A stretch of DNA of 64,000 nucleotides from Sphingobacteriaceae bacterium (GCA_016709575.1 JADJMM010000007.1:124001-188000), one strand, 5' to 3'; counted from the stretch's first letter, positions 38,629-48,867 are shown. The notes: generated by a model from the sequence alone, not told the origin. Program-made: numbers and translations.

Positions 38629-38679
38629 AATTTAGACCCTAAATCCTGTATCCTAAGTCCTAAATCCTCAATAATTGCC

Positions 38680-38687
38680 TATCTTTG
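38680..38687 (+). promoter_or_regulatory. -7 box of ABC-F gene
   Basis: TATCTTTG matches TAnnTTTG, 20 bases before ATG 38708. No clear -33 box. Confidence 0.5.
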
Positions 38688-38707
38688 CGCCTTGAATTTT
38701 TAGACGC

Positions 38708-40621
38708 ATGATTTCGGTTAATTCGGTTACAGTTGCTTTTGGCGGAACACCTTTGTTCGATAATATTTCGTTTTTAATAAATCCGAAAGACAGAATTGGT
38801 TTGGCCGGCCGAAACGGTGCAGGAAAAAGTACCATGCTAAAATTATTAGCTGGCGAACAAAATCCAACTAAAGGCGAGGTAGCAACTCCAAGAGAATGTA
38901 AAATCGGATATCTTCCTCAAGATATGACGCACCAACACGGTCGTACTGTTTATGAAGAAACTGAAACAGCTTATCAGGAAGTTCAAACCTTACAAAAACG
39001 TTTAGAGGATATCAATAATCAATTACAAACGCGTACCGATTACGAAAGTGATTCGTACATGAAATTAATTGAGGACTTAACAGATATTAATCACCGCTTA
39101 GATATTGTTGGCGCCGATAACATGGATGCCGAAATCGAAAAAATATTAAAAGGTTTAGGGTTCGACAGAAAAGAATTTCACCGTCAAACTTCTGAATTAA
39201 GCGGTGGATGGAGAATGCGTATTGAATTAGCAAAATTATTATTACAAAAACCGGATGTTCTTTTATTAGATGAGCCAACGAATCACTTAGACATTGAAGC
39301 TATTCAATGGTTGGAAGAATTCATGGAAACATTTGATGGCGCTGTGGTGTTGATTAGTCACGATAAAGCATTTTTAGATAACATCACCAAACGTACTATC
39401 GAAATCGTGAACCAAAAAATTTACGATTATAAAACAAATTACTCTCACTATTTAGTTTTACGTGCAGAGCGAAAAGAACAACAAGAGAACGCGCAAAAGA
39501 ACCAACAAAAAATTATTAATCAAACAGAAGTATTGATTGATAAGTATCGCGCTAAAGCAAGTAAAGCATCGTTTGCACAATCGTTAATTAAGAAACTCGA
39601 TCGTATGGAAAGAGTGGAAGTTGACGAAGATAATAATGCAGCAATGTATTTCCGTTTCCCACCTCCTGCACACAGTGGTAAAATTGTAATTACTGTTGAG
39701 AATGCAGGAAAAGAATACGGACCGAAAAGAATTTTTTCGGGTGCTGAATTCATTATTGCTAAAGGAGAGAAGATTGGATTTGTTGGAAGAAACGGTGAAG
39801 GTAAATCAACCATGATGAAAATGATCGCTAGCAAAATTCAATTTGAAGGCGAAGTAAAATTAGGTCATGGTGTGTTGATGGGCTATTTTGAACAAGATCA
39901 GGAAGAAAAATTAGATACTGATAAAACTGTTTTCCAAACGATTGATGATTTGGCAGCGGGAGATATTCGCAAACGCGTTAGAAATTTATTAGGGGCGTTT
40001 TTATTCAGCGGTGATGATATCGAGAAAAAAGTGAAAGTATTGAGTGGGGGAGAGCGCGGACGTTTAGCATTGTGTAAATTATTATTAGAGCCATATAACT
40101 TATTGTTATTAGATGAGCCTACCAATCACTTAGATATTCGCTCCAAAGAAATTTTGAAGCAGGCTTTGTTAGATTATGAAGGAACTATTGTAATGGTTAG
40201 TCACGACAGGGATTTCATGAAAGGGATGTGTACGCGTTTATTTGAATTCAGAGATGGTCATGTTAAAGAACATTTAGGTGGTATCGAAGAATTCATGGAG
40301 TTACGTAAGGTAGAACGCTTGAATGAATTGGATTTAGATAAATCAGGTGTAAAAAAAGAAGTTGTAGTTGAAAAGAAAAAAACTGAAGTAAATCCAAACG
40401 AACAAGAGCAAAAGCAACTCCGAAATCAATTAAAGAAGGTAGAAGCAGAGATTGAGCGTTTAGAAAAAGAAATTAAAACCTGCGACGATAAATTATCAAA
40501 TCCGGAAACTCAAAACCAAACTGTAAACGATAAAGCCTTCATGGCAAATTACAGTAATTTGAAATCGTTACTCGAAAAAGAAATGCAAACTTGGGAAGAC
40601 GTTTCTTCTAAGATTTCGTAA
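38708..40621 (+). CDS. ABC-F family ATPase (ribosome-associated)
   Basis: A 637-residue soluble protein with two ABC ATPase domains and no membrane segments. Domain 1: Walker A GRNGAGKST (about 35-45), signature ELSGGWRMRIELAK, Walker B LLLDEPTNHLD. A charged linker (arm and P-site tether, about 235-310) precedes domain 2: GRNGEGKST, VLSGGERGRLALCKLLL, LLLLDEPTNHLD. The end is a coiled coil (QLRNQLKKVEAEIERLEKEI) as in the Uup/YdiF subgroup. Such proteins act on stalled ribosomes; some give antibiotic resistance, but nothing here points to that. Confidence 0.92.
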   Translation: MISVNSVTVAFGGTPLFDNISFLINPKDRIGLAGRNGAGKSTMLKLLAGEQNPTKGEVATPRECKIGYLPQDMTHQHGRTVYEETETAYQEVQTLQKRLEDINNQLQTRTDYESDSYMKLIEDLTDINHRLDIVGADNMDAEIEKILKGLGFDRKEFHRQTSELSGGWRMRIELAKLLLQKPDVLLLDEPTNHLDIEAIQWLEEFMETFDGAVVLISHDKAFLDNITKRTIEIVNQKIYDYKTNYSHYLVLRAERKEQQENAQKNQQKIINQTEVLIDKYRAKASKASFAQSLIKKLDRMERVEVDEDNNAAMYFRFPPPAHSGKIVITVENAGKEYGPKRIFSGAEFIIAKGEKIGFVGRNGEGKSTMMKMIASKIQFEGEVKLGHGVLMGYFEQDQEEKLDTDKTVFQTIDDLAAGDIRKRVRNLLGAFLFSGDDIEKKVKVLSGGERGRLALCKLLLEPYNLLLLDEPTNHLDIRSKEILKQALLDYEGTIVMVSHDRDFMKGMCTRLFEFRDGHVKEHLGGIEEFMELRKVERLNELDLDKSGVKKEVVVEKKKTEVNPNEQEQKQLRNQLKKVEAEIERLEKEIKTCDDKLSNPETQNQTVNDKAFMANYSNLKSLLEKEMQTWEDVSSKIS

Positions 40622-40623
40622 AT

Positions 40624-40705
40624 GTGGCTTCGACTTCGCTCAGCCACCACGTATTCTAAATTATCCTATTGTCATGCTGACTGCCGAAGGCACTTATCAG
40701 CACCT
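40624..40705. repeat. dispersed palindromic repeats
   Basis: Two units. GTGGCT (40624-40629) pairs with AGCCAC (40642-40647) around TCGACTTCGCTC, the family related to the GIY-YIG flanks. GTCATGCTGA (40671-40680) with TCAGCA (40697-40702) is related to 21575-21597. They fill the space between the convergent ABC-F and acetyltransferase genes. Confidence 0.6.
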
Positions 40706-40706
40706 C

Positions 40707-40737
40707 AAAAAATCCTGAACCTTGTTCAGCATTTTTT
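40707..40737. terminator. bidirectional terminator
   Basis: CTGAAC (40715-40720) pairs with GTTCAG (40724-40729); AAAAAAT lies on the left and ATTTTTT on the right, so it works for ABC-F on the plus strand and the acetyltransferase on the minus strand. Confidence 0.7.
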
Positions 40738-41229
40738 GTACACCATCACAAAATCATTCATCACATAACCATTGCCAATATCAAAATCGGCAACGGTTTC
40801 AATTTTAAATCCGTTTTTAAAATAGAAATTTATCGACTTGTAATTTTGACGGTTAACTGTTAATCTTAATTCTTGCGGCGTGATTGTTTTTAATAATTCA
40901 ATAAAGGCTAAAGTGCCATGACCTTTTCCTGCAATGTTTTGAAGCAAATAATATTTATGAATGAAATAACTATGAATATCGTTTTCCATTTTGCTCACTG
41001 AAATAAAACCGATTTTCTCGGAGCCTTGTTCAATTAAATAAAAATCGTGCTCCTTAGTGGTCATTTGTTCTTGTAAGCTCGGGTAGCTGTACATCATATT
41101 CAGCATGTAAGTAATCTGATCAATACTGATTATACTCGTATAATGTTCGTGCCAGATAGTTTTGGCTAATTGGGCAATAACTGGAATGTCTTCTGTTTTG
41201 GCCTTTATTAATTGTACGCTGGTTGGCAT
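40726..41229 (-). CDS. GNAT family N-acetyltransferase
   Basis: About 167 residues, start taken at ATG 41229 (MPTSVQLIKAKTEDIPVIAQ), which aligns with the usual GNAT beginning. The acetyl-CoA-binding region is LLQNIAGKGHGTLAFIELLK, with the Q/R-x-x-G-x-G/A loop in the form GKGHGT, then RLTVNRQNYKSINFYFKNGF and a C-terminal strand. Such enzymes acetylate small molecules or protein N-termini; the substrate is unknown. It is divergent from smpB with about 20 bases between starts. Confidence 0.82.
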   Translation of the reverse strand: MPTSVQLIKAKTEDIPVIAQLAKTIWHEHYTSIISIDQITYMLNMMYSYPSLQEQMTTKEHDFYLIEQGSEKIGFISVSKMENDIHSYFIHKYYLLQNIAGKGHGTLAFIELLKTITPQELRLTVNRQNYKSINFYFKNGFKIETVADFDIGNGYVMNDFVMVYKKC

Positions 41230-41237
41230 TGTATTAG

Positions 41238-41245
41238 TATATTTG
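41238..41245 (+). promoter_or_regulatory. smpB -7 box, 4 bases from GTG start
   Basis: TATATTTG is an exact TAnnTTTG box ending 4 bases before GTG 41250, predicting a leaderless message. Confidence 0.55.
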
Positions 41246-41249
41246 TATT

Positions 41250-41708
41250 GTGGCAACTAAAATACTCAATAACGTTCACATAGAAAACCGAAGGGCTAAA
41301 TTCGATTATCAGTTTTTGGAAAAACTGGTAGCGGGTATGGTGTTGACAGGAACTGAAATTAAATCTATCCGAGAAGGGAAAGCCGCTTTGGTAGATAGTT
41401 ATTGCTATTTCCGAAATGGTGAATTGTATATTAAGAATTTGAATATTACCCCATATTCTGAAGGAACACATTACAATCACGAACCGAATCGTGAACGAAA
41501 ATTATTGTTGACTAAACCGGAAATAAGAAGACTTGATAAAAAATTAAAGGACCAAGGTTTAACCATTGTTCCTGTAAGGTTATTTATTTCAGAAAGCGGT
41601 TACGCTAAATTAGAAATTGCTTTAGCAAAAGGTAAAAAAGAATTCGATAAACGTGAGTCTATTAAAAAGCGTGATACAGAAAAAGAAATTGCGCGTAAAA
41701 TTAAATAG
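41250..41708 (+). CDS. smpB: SsrA-binding protein (trans-translation)
   Basis: A 152-residue protein that carries tmRNA to stalled ribosomes. GTG start at 41250. Motifs: NRRAKFDYQFLEKLVAGMVL, TGTEIKSIREGKAALVDSYC, EGTHYNHEPNRERKLLL, and the basic C-terminal tail GKKEFDKRESIKKRDTEKE that reaches into the mRNA channel. Length and motifs are standard. The end overlaps the convergent VWA gene by 8 bases. Confidence 0.95.
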   Translation: MATKILNNVHIENRRAKFDYQFLEKLVAGMVLTGTEIKSIREGKAALVDSYCYFRNGELYIKNLNITPYSEGTHYNHEPNRERKLLLTKPEIRRLDKKLKDQGLTIVPVRLFISESGYAKLEIALAKGKKEFDKRESIKKRDTEKEIARKIK

Positions 41709-43751
41709 TGCCGCTACGTTTTCGCAAAAACCATTCCAACGAAAGTAAACCAAGAATCAAAAAGAAAATCCATTTCAAATCAATTAAATCGTTGAGTTGC
41801 TTTTGTGTATAAGTAACGGGTTTGATTAATTCGCTGTTTAATAATTCTTTTTCTAATTTATCTAATTCATCTTTACTAAATAATTTCCCGCCTGTATTTT
41901 GAGCTAATTGAAATAACAAGGTGTGATTGGCAACTGTATTTATTTTTTCTGCAACAATAGCTTTTACAGTTCTAGTTCCGCTTTGTGTAAACACTTGATT
42001 GTTTACCTTAATAGTTCATCTGTATTTGTACTCACCAGCTGGAAATAAACCTGCTTCTATAAAATAAGAATTCCCAGTTTTACTCATGGTGTAATTATAA
42101 TTCTTGTCGTTTTCGTCTGTTAAAACTATTGTCACATCCGGCTCTGTTATTAATTGATAGCTTTGATTATAAACTTCTGCATTAAATTCAATCGGGTCGT
42201 TTTCGGTAATTATTTTTTTAGTGATTAATCTGAAAAAACTTTTATCCGCTTTCACTGATAAATACTGAACTGTTTTTAAGATGAGTTCATTAAATAAATT
42301 GTGATTGCTGTGATCAGCGTAATCGCGGAGTTTCCATCGCCAAATGCCGTCTCCAACAATAATACCTGATTTTAACCCGCTGTTGTCATTAAATAGAATT
42401 AATGGATTTTCAGTTTCTACAAACCCAATTTTTGAAAGAGTAAAGAATTAGCGCCAGACGATGCTGTAATTTCCGAAATAAGAATTCACTGCAGGTAAAT
42501 CTTTAATGAACTTTTTAGTTCATCGCTTAAATTAAATAAAGTAAAGTTTTTATTAAACACTGCTTCCGCTTCATTAAACTTATTAAATGTGCTTGTAATT
42601 TTTAAACCCGGTAAACTTTCGTTTTGTTTTGGTGTGATTAATAAAAACGGTTGATTGTTATTCGCTAATTCAATCGCAAATCTGTTATTCAAAAGAGAAA
42701 CATTATGTAGAATAACTAAACTATACGGCTTCAATGGTTTTGTAAAATCAGAATATGCAGTTTCCACTTCGTACGATTGTCCGGACTCAATACTTTCTTT
42801 AATAGCAGCCACATCAGGATGTGGGGCAGAGGCGAGTATTAAAATTTTCTCGTGGGTATCAATTACATCTACGATAAAGTTTTGCGAGTTGTTGCTTATG
42901 TTTAATTCTTCTACTAAAGGCGTAATTGAAACATTATATTTTTGAACGCCGGGTTTTTCAGCTTCCAAAACAAAATTTAAAGTTTGAATAAAATTATCAT
43001 TACTGATTTTAATAGTTTGTGAAGCTTTCTTAACCCCATCTTTCGAAATAGTAACGATAGCTTCTTTTCCATTGAACTTTAAAGACTGAACCACCACCTC
43101 AACGGGAAATTTATTTGCTAAGTAAACAACTTGATTATGATTTACTTTTTGTAGGAGTAAATCTTTTTTCAAAGTGGTATCACCTAAAGCAATGGTATAA
43201 ATTGGGAATTTAAATTTTTCGGTTAAACCAGTTGGGTTCATGCCTTTATTAATAATACCATCACTACTAATAACTAAAGCGCCAATGTTTTGGTTGGAAT
43301 AATTATTATCAATCTCATTTAGTAATTGTGAGATGTCGGTTTCTTTATCAGTATAATCTGGTGTTGTATTTTGTGAAACTTTGTTTCCGAACAATAAAGC
43401 CTGAACATTATATTTTTCAGAAAGAGAAGAATTAAGTTGATTTACTTTTTTAAGAAATTCAGTTTTCAATTCTGTTGAATCTTTTCCCGAAATTACAGAA
43501 GCTGAATTATCGAGTGCTAATATGATTAAGGGTTTTTCGGTTTGATTAAGATTTCTTTTCAATAGAAAACTCATCAACAATAAACTTATAATTAAAACCG
43601 AAAAAAATCGAAGCGTAAATAAAGTATAGATAGCTCCTTTTGAAAAAGTGTCTCGTTTTTTTTCTCTGCTATAAAGTAAATACGCGTAACTAAAACCTGC
43701 TGCTAAGCAAATAAGAGAATAGTAAAAAGGAAGTTCGGTAATCAGGTTCAT
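41701..43751 (-). CDS. VWA-domain membrane protein (frameshifted)
   Basis: Joined frames give about 680 residues with shifts near 42480, 42260 and 42000. Two N-terminal membrane segments (about 8-27 and 42-62), then LIILALDNSASVISGKDS, a von Willebrand A domain with the metal-binding Asp-x-Ser-x-Ser (DNSAS), then GALVISSDGIINKGMNP, and a long beta-sandwich and glutamine-amidotransferase-like region (HEKILILASAPHPDVAAIKE). A last membrane segment near 41715-41770 (IFFLILGLLSLEWFL) ends in KRRSGT-like basic residues. This is the common Bacteroidota BatA-like architecture; its role is unknown. Confidence 0.75.
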
Positions 43752-43754
43752 TGC

Positions 43755-43783
43755 AAAAAAAATGTCTGCATTAAGCAGACATT
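43755..43783 (-). terminator. fabG terminator abutting VWA start
   Basis: AATGTCTGC (43761-43769) pairs perfectly with GCAGACATT (43775-43783). On the minus strand a U run (43760-43755) follows. It lies between the fabG stop and the VWA ATG, ending only 3 bases before that ATG. Confidence 0.8.
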
Positions 43784-43808
43784 AAAGTTATATATAATAC
43801 TTGAAAAA

Positions 43809-44555
43809 TTATGTTAACATACCACCGCACACGTTAATGCATTGTCCGGTTATGTATCCGCTCATATCGCTTGCTAAAAATAAAGTCAGGTTTGCAACGT
43901 CTTCTGAACTACCACCGCGCTTAAGAGGAATAGTATCGCGCCATTGCTGAACAACTTTTTCATCTAAAGCCGCTGTCATTTCAGTTTCAATAAATCCCGG
44001 AGCAATTGCGTTGCTTCTGATATTACGTGAACCTAATTCTAAAGCTATTGATTTAGTGAAACCAATAATTCCGGCTTTAGAAGCAGCGTAGTTAGATTGT
44101 CCTGCATTACCTTTTACGCCAACAACAGAACTCATATTAATTATAGAACCACTACGTGCTTTCAACATAGGTTTTTGTACAGCCTTGGTTAAGTTAAATA
44201 CCGATTTTAAATTGGCATTAATTACTTCATCCCATTGTTGTTCGCTCATTCGCATTAATAAAGTATCGCGGGTGATGCCGGCGTTATTTACTAAAACATC
44301 AATTGTTCCGAATTCAGCAACAACTGCTGTTACTAAATCATCAGCTGCTTTAAAATTTCCAGCATCGCTTTTATAGCCTTTAGCTTTAATTCCGAAAGCC
44401 GCAAGTTCTTTTTCTAAAGCAAGTGCTTTTTCTTCTGAGCTAACATAAGTGAAAGCAATGTTTGCGCCTTGTTCGGCAAATTTTACGGCAATACCTTTTC
44501 CTATTCCGCGGGTTGCGCCTGTAATAAGGGCGACTTTATTTTGTAGTAATTTCAT
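43809..44555 (-). CDS. fabG: 3-oxoacyl-ACP reductase
   Basis: A 248-residue short-chain dehydrogenase for fatty-acid elongation, NADPH-dependent. Motifs: TGATRGIGKGIAVKFAEQGA, VNNAGITRDTLLMRMSEQQW, INMSSVVGVKGNAGQSNYAA with catalytic Ser, Tyr-x-x-x-Lys in YAASK, and PGFIETEMT. The end GYITGQCINVCGGML is the standard FabG terminus. Stands alone with its own promoter and terminator. Confidence 0.92.
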   Translation of the reverse strand: MKLLQNKVALITGATRGIGKGIAVKFAEQGANIAFTYVSSEEKALALEKELAAFGIKAKGYKSDAGNFKAADDLVTAVVAEFGTIDVLVNNAGITRDTLLMRMSEQQWDEVINANLKSVFNLTKAVQKPMLKARSGSIINMSSVVGVKGNAGQSNYAASKAGIIGFTKSIALELGSRNIRSNAIAPGFIETEMTAALDEKVVQQWRDTIPLKRGGSSEDVANLTLFLASDMSGYITGQCINVCGGMLT

Positions 44556-44574
44556 ATTATTAAGTGAGTTGGGC

Positions 44575-44582
44575 CAAAGATA
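44575..44582 (-). promoter_or_regulatory. fabG -7 box
   Basis: On the minus strand TATCTTTG matches TAnnTTTG, 19 bases before ATG 44555. Confidence 0.5.
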
Positions 44583-44854
44583 AAAGAATATTAGACGCTA
44601 AAACTTTGAACGAAATCGCGTCTTTTCACATGTTTTTAAAGAAAGAGCTGAAAAACTTCAACTTTTTTTAAAATAATTTTCCAACCTTAACATTTAATCC
44701 TTAGTCTGATTTAAAGTTAACTAATTGAATATTAAATGTATAAACAAAATGAACCGTAGAGATTTAACAAAATTTAGACTTTGGCACGCTTATTGTTAAT
44801 TATTATAAAAATTCAAATTTTTATTTAATTTAGCAACGATTTAAAATCTAAAAA
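44583..44854. other. AT-rich intergenic leader
   Basis: Very AT-rich region between divergent fabG and the adhesin-like gene. It should hold both promoters, but only the fabG -7 box is clear. No gene or hairpin of note. Confidence 0.4.
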
Positions 44855-47800
44855 ATGAAACAAGTTACAAGTATTAACAAATTAGCCCTATTCTGTTTGC
44901 TGTTCTTCGCAGTTAACTTGGGTGTAAAAGCGCAATCTTTGATGCCTGCGCCAGTGAATTATATCTTCAGTTCCGACTCTTTAGTTGGATTTGACGAAAG
45001 CTCTGCTCAGCAAGGCGCATTTAACGCAGGTGCTTATGGCGAAGAGTTTAAATACTATATGTATGCTGCGAAGCGTAATTTTATCGACGCGAAATTCAAC
45101 TTAATTAAGCCTGAAAAGCAGGTTAAGTATATTAACACCCCTTCAAACAATGCAACGGCAAAGGGTCCAGGACCTCTTTACCCAAATATTTTGGTAGCCA
45201 ATTGTGTTAACGAAGATTTTGAAGAGGGAAGTTTAACAAATCCGGTTGGCCCTGCTACAATTGTAGTATCCACTACTGGTGGTGTTAATGGTTGGACTGT
45301 TACAGGTGGGTCAAACTCAAGTTGGGGTGCAACTGGTAACTGTACTAATACAACAGCTATTACTGCTAATCCAAATGCAGTTGTTTTACTTAACCCTGGT
45401 TCTGCCGGACATTTAGATAACGTTATTGGTTCTAGCTATAGAATTTGGTCAGTATTTGGTAATACAACTACTACATATCCTGCTGCAACAACTGCAAATG
45501 GTTTTCAATGTTACGGTGATTGGTTTATTAAATTAAACAATTCAACTGCGGGTTCATCAGTAAACCAAATAAAAAAGTGTTTTCCTGTTACTTCAAGCAA
45601 CGCATTATTCCAATTTGCGTTTATGACTGTTCTTCAAACCGGCCACTGTTGTTGTGATAACGGAAGTTTCCGTTTAAGAGTACTAACAGGGACATCTTGT
45701 ACTGCTCCTATGACGCCAACAACTTGCCCTTCTTTTACCGCAGCATCTCCTGCTAGTACAGGTTGTTCTCCAACTGGTACTTGTGGTTCTACTGGTAATA
45801 CAACAACTTATTTACCTGCTGCTGTTGGTGGCGTTTCTTACAACAGATGGAAATTAAATACATTAGATCTTACATCTTTCATTGGTCAGGCTGTAACTAT
45901 TGAGGTTACTGCAATGGATTGTCCTTATTCTGGTCACTATGGTTATGTTTATTTTGACGCACAGTGTTCTCCAATGGATATTGGTGGTAATACGAATACT
46001 TATCCTGCAGGAACTCCAAGTATCAGTTTACCAACTTGTGGTGCTGGTTCAACTGCAACTATTACCGCTCCTCCTGTAACTGGTGGTTACACTTGGACTA
46101 CTCCTGGTCCTTATACTGTATCAACTAGTCCTGGACTTCTTCCTAACCAGCAAATTTACACCAGCATTACTGGTAATCATACTTTAACTATGAATCCTCC
46201 GGGTTCTTGTTCTCCAATTATCAGGGTTATTAATGTAATTATTGCTCCGGCACCTAACTTAGCAATCACGTCAAATACAATGTATAGTTGTACTCAAAAC
46301 ACATTAAATGGCGTTACGCTTCAAATGACTAGTGGTACGGCAACTAATAATCTTTCAACACCACAATATTCAGTTACCTTCCAACCTTCTGCACCAACAG
46401 CTACACCTGGTGTAACTTCTAATACTGGAGTCTATACTGGTCTCGCTGTCGGGGTCAATACGATTACTATTGTGGATAGTGTAGGATGTATCGCCACACA
46501 AACCATTAACGTAACGCCTGCACCTGAAATCCCTTCTTTAACTATAAATGCAAGTCAGTTAGTAGTTGGTTGTGCTCCTCCTACTGTAACTATTGGTGTT
46601 GTGAATACTAATACCAACTTAACTAATATGACATATACTTGGAGTAGTATTACAACTACTGGAACACCGGTTACATCTAATAATAGCATTATTAATGTTG
46701 GTGCTCCTTCTGGGTCAAACACTTTAATTGTTACAGGTTCTGATCCTTTATCAGGTTGTGTTGCAACAACAAGTTGTGTGTTAACAGCTAGTACATCGGC
46801 TCCTTCATTTACAATTACTCCTGTTCTTACCCAATCTCTTGGTTGTAGCCAGCCATGTAAACAATTTACTGCAACAACAACTTCCACTACTAATATTTTT
46901 GGTACTTGGTATGATGCTGCCGGTGTACCTTTAGTTGGTCCATCAGGTGGAACAGTTGTATTATGCGCCGGAACACCGGGTACTTATGCAATGACCTTTA
47001 CCAATATGGTAACAGGCTGTACAACCACACAGACAGTTGCTGTTACTTCTAACTCAACTATTCCAACACTTACAGTTACTTCAGTGTTAGGCGGGTTCCA
47101 AATTAATTGTACAAAACCATGTTTACCTTTAAACATTAACTCAAGTGTTATTGTTGGACCAACAACTTATACATGGACCAACTTAACAACAAGTGTAAGT
47201 ACATTCCCTCCAACAGGTGGTTACACAGTTTGTGGAACAACAGGTGCGAATAATCCTGGTCAATATGTTGCTTCTGTAACTGATGGATTTGGTTGTACGG
47301 TTTCTCAAACTATAACTATTAGTATAGATACTTTAAAACCTGCGCCTACTTCTACTGCAACATTAAGTAGTCTTGCACCTGATAGTTATACTATCAACTG
47401 TTTTACACCAAGTGTTGTAGTTACAAGAATTACAAATCCAATGTATCCTGCAAGCAATTACAGCTGGACAGTTCCACCGAATTTAATTCAAAGTAATCAA
47501 ACAGCAACTATTTCGATGGTGAACATAACATCTAGTACAACTCCAACAAACTACACTGTATTAGCAATGAATCCTGCTAACGGTTGTGTCGGACGGAAAT
47601 TAGTGAAGTTCTATAAAGATATAGCTGTGCCACCTTATACGGTTGTTTATACACCAACAGCCATTACTTGTGCGAATCCTTGTGTTGCGTTCTCACCTAA
47701 CAACACTGTGCCTTCGAATACAACCCCTATTACATATACATTTACATCACCGCCTCCAACTTCAACCGCAACTACATTGGGTGCTCTAATGTGTATCCCT

Positions 47801-48733
47801 GGGCCTTATACAATGACGTATCAAAATGCGATTAACGGTTGTACAAATGTGGCTACAACAACAGTTCAATTAAACGTAACACCTCCTGCTACTTTTGCAT
47901 TAGCGCCTATTACTATTGCTTGTGGTTCTCCAACAGCGCAGCTTGTTGCAGGTCATACAGGTTCTAATGCAGCAGCAGGAACATACTCTTATACTTGGGA
48001 TGGTCCTCAATTAGCCGGTATGAGTTGTCCTGGTGGTGTGGCTTGTTATAGTACATCTACTAACATGGCCGGTGATTACAATGTGTTTATCTTAAATACA
48101 ATTAACGGATGTTCTGCAACAAACTCAGTGACAGTTAACTCAGGTGTTATTAGCGCAAGCTTAACAGCTAACCCTTCCGCAGGTTACGCACCATTAACTG
48201 TTGGTTTCGATAATACAACTGTGTTGCAGAATACAACTACTGGAACGGTAACAACAACTTGGAATTATGGTAATGGTATATCAATGACTTATACAGGATC
48301 CTCTGCAAGTTATTCGTTAACTGGTCCTCCTGATGGAAGTTCAATTTACCAATCAGCTGGTTCTTATACAGTTTATATGATTGTATCACAAAGTACAGGA
48401 ACCGCAAGTTGTGTTGGAACTGCTAGCACAGTTATTAAAGTTGAATTACCTTCTAAATTGGAAGTACCAAACGTATTCACTCCGAATGCTGATGGTGTAA
48501 ACGATGTGTTTATGTTACAAACTACAAACTTAACCGAAATCACTTGTACGATATTTGATCGTTGGGGTGTTAAGATGTATGATGTAATTGCTGAAAAAGG
48601 AAATATTGAGTGGGACGGTAAAAACTTTGGTAAAAAGGATGTACCTGCTGGAACATATTTCTATATCTTAAAAGCAAAAGGCAAAGACTTAAAAGACTAC
48701 GAACAAAAAGGAACTATCAGCTTATACAGATAA
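44855..48733 (+). CDS. giant T9SS type B (gliding-motility C-terminal) surface protein
   Basis: A 1292-residue exported protein. Signal peptide KLALFCLLFFAVNLGVKAQ, a jelly-roll-like region to about 380 with Cys pairs (HCCCDNGSFRLR), then about eight Thr/Pro-rich Ig-like repeats, each with a conserved Cys pair (pattern T-x-x-NPxxGC and ACPxPxVxIxC-like), a PKD-like segment near 1130-1195, and a final domain VPNVFTPNADGVNDVFMLQT, IFDRWGVKMYD, WDGKNFGKKDVPAGTYFYIL, which is the type B (CHU_C) sorting signal. Such proteins are carried by T9SS to the surface and used for adhesion or gliding. No enzyme motif is seen. Cys is unusually frequent for a surface protein of this phylum. Confidence 0.85.
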   Translation: MKQVTSINKLALFCLLFFAVNLGVKAQSLMPAPVNYIFSSDSLVGFDESSAQQGAFNAGAYGEEFKYYMYAAKRNFIDAKFNLIKPEKQVKYINTPSNNATAKGPGPLYPNILVANCVNEDFEEGSLTNPVGPATIVVSTTGGVNGWTVTGGSNSSWGATGNCTNTTAITANPNAVVLLNPGSAGHLDNVIGSSYRIWSVFGNTTTTYPAATTANGFQCYGDWFIKLNNSTAGSSVNQIKKCFPVTSSNALFQFAFMTVLQTGHCCCDNGSFRLRVLTGTSCTAPMTPTTCPSFTAASPASTGCSPTGTCGSTGNTTTYLPAAVGGVSYNRWKLNTLDLTSFIGQAVTIEVTAMDCPYSGHYGYVYFDAQCSPMDIGGNTNTYPAGTPSISLPTCGAGSTATITAPPVTGGYTWTTPGPYTVSTSPGLLPNQQIYTSITGNHTLTMNPPGSCSPIIRVINVIIAPAPNLAITSNTMYSCTQNTLNGVTLQMTSGTATNNLSTPQYSVTFQPSAPTATPGVTSNTGVYTGLAVGVNTITIVDSVGCIATQTINVTPAPEIPSLTINASQLVVGCAPPTVTIGVVNTNTNLTNMTYTWSSITTTGTPVTSNNSIINVGAPSGSNTLIVTGSDPLSGCVATTSCVLTASTSAPSFTITPVLTQSLGCSQPCKQFTATTTSTTNIFGTWYDAAGVPLVGPSGGTVVLCAGTPGTYAMTFTNMVTGCTTTQTVAVTSNSTIPTLTVTSVLGGFQINCTKPCLPLNINSSVIVGPTTYTWTNLTTSVSTFPPTGGYTVCGTTGANNPGQYVASVTDGFGCTVSQTITISIDTLKPAPTSTATLSSLAPDSYTINCFTPSVVVTRITNPMYPASNYSWTVPPNLIQSNQTATISMVNITSSTTPTNYTVLAMNPANGCVGRKLVKFYKDIAVPPYTVVYTPTAITCANPCVAFSPNNTVPSNTTPITYTFTSPPPTSTATTLGALMCIPGPYTMTYQNAINGCTNVATTTVQLNVTPPATFALAPITIACGSPTAQLVAGHTGSNAAAGTYSYTWDGPQLAGMSCPGGVACYSTSTNMAGDYNVFILNTINGCSATNSVTVNSGVISASLTANPSAGYAPLTVGFDNTTVLQNTTTGTVTTTWNYGNGISMTYTGSSASYSLTGPPDGSSIYQSAGSYTVYMIVSQSTGTASCVGTASTVIKVELPSKLEVPNVFTPNADGVNDVFMLQTTNLTEITCTIFDRWGVKMYDVIAEKGNIEWDGKNFGKKDVPAGTYFYILKAKGKDLKDYEQKGTISLYR

Positions 48734-48752
48734 TCCTTCATCTAATAAAATT

Positions 48753-48786
48753 AAAGCCCCGTTCGACTAAGTTGGACGGGGCTTTT
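48753..48786 (+). terminator. terminator after adhesin-like gene
   Basis: AAAGCCCCGT pairs perfectly with ACGGGGCTTT (48777-48786), followed by TTT. Confidence 0.9.
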
Positions 48787-48867
48787 TGTTTCTAACAAAT
48801 TGGCTTTTACTGTTAAAAATTAAATTCAGTACATGTATTGCGTTGTTGTAACTTAGCTGTTCGCGAA

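Noticed and set aside
38708..40621. Antibiotic-resistance ABC-F
   Set aside because: The motifs fit the general Uup/YdiF group; nothing marks a resistance subtype.
44750..44800. 16-residue open frame (MNRRDLTKFRLWHAYC)
   Set aside because: Too short and unsupported by a leader or context; probably part of the long AT-rich upstream region.
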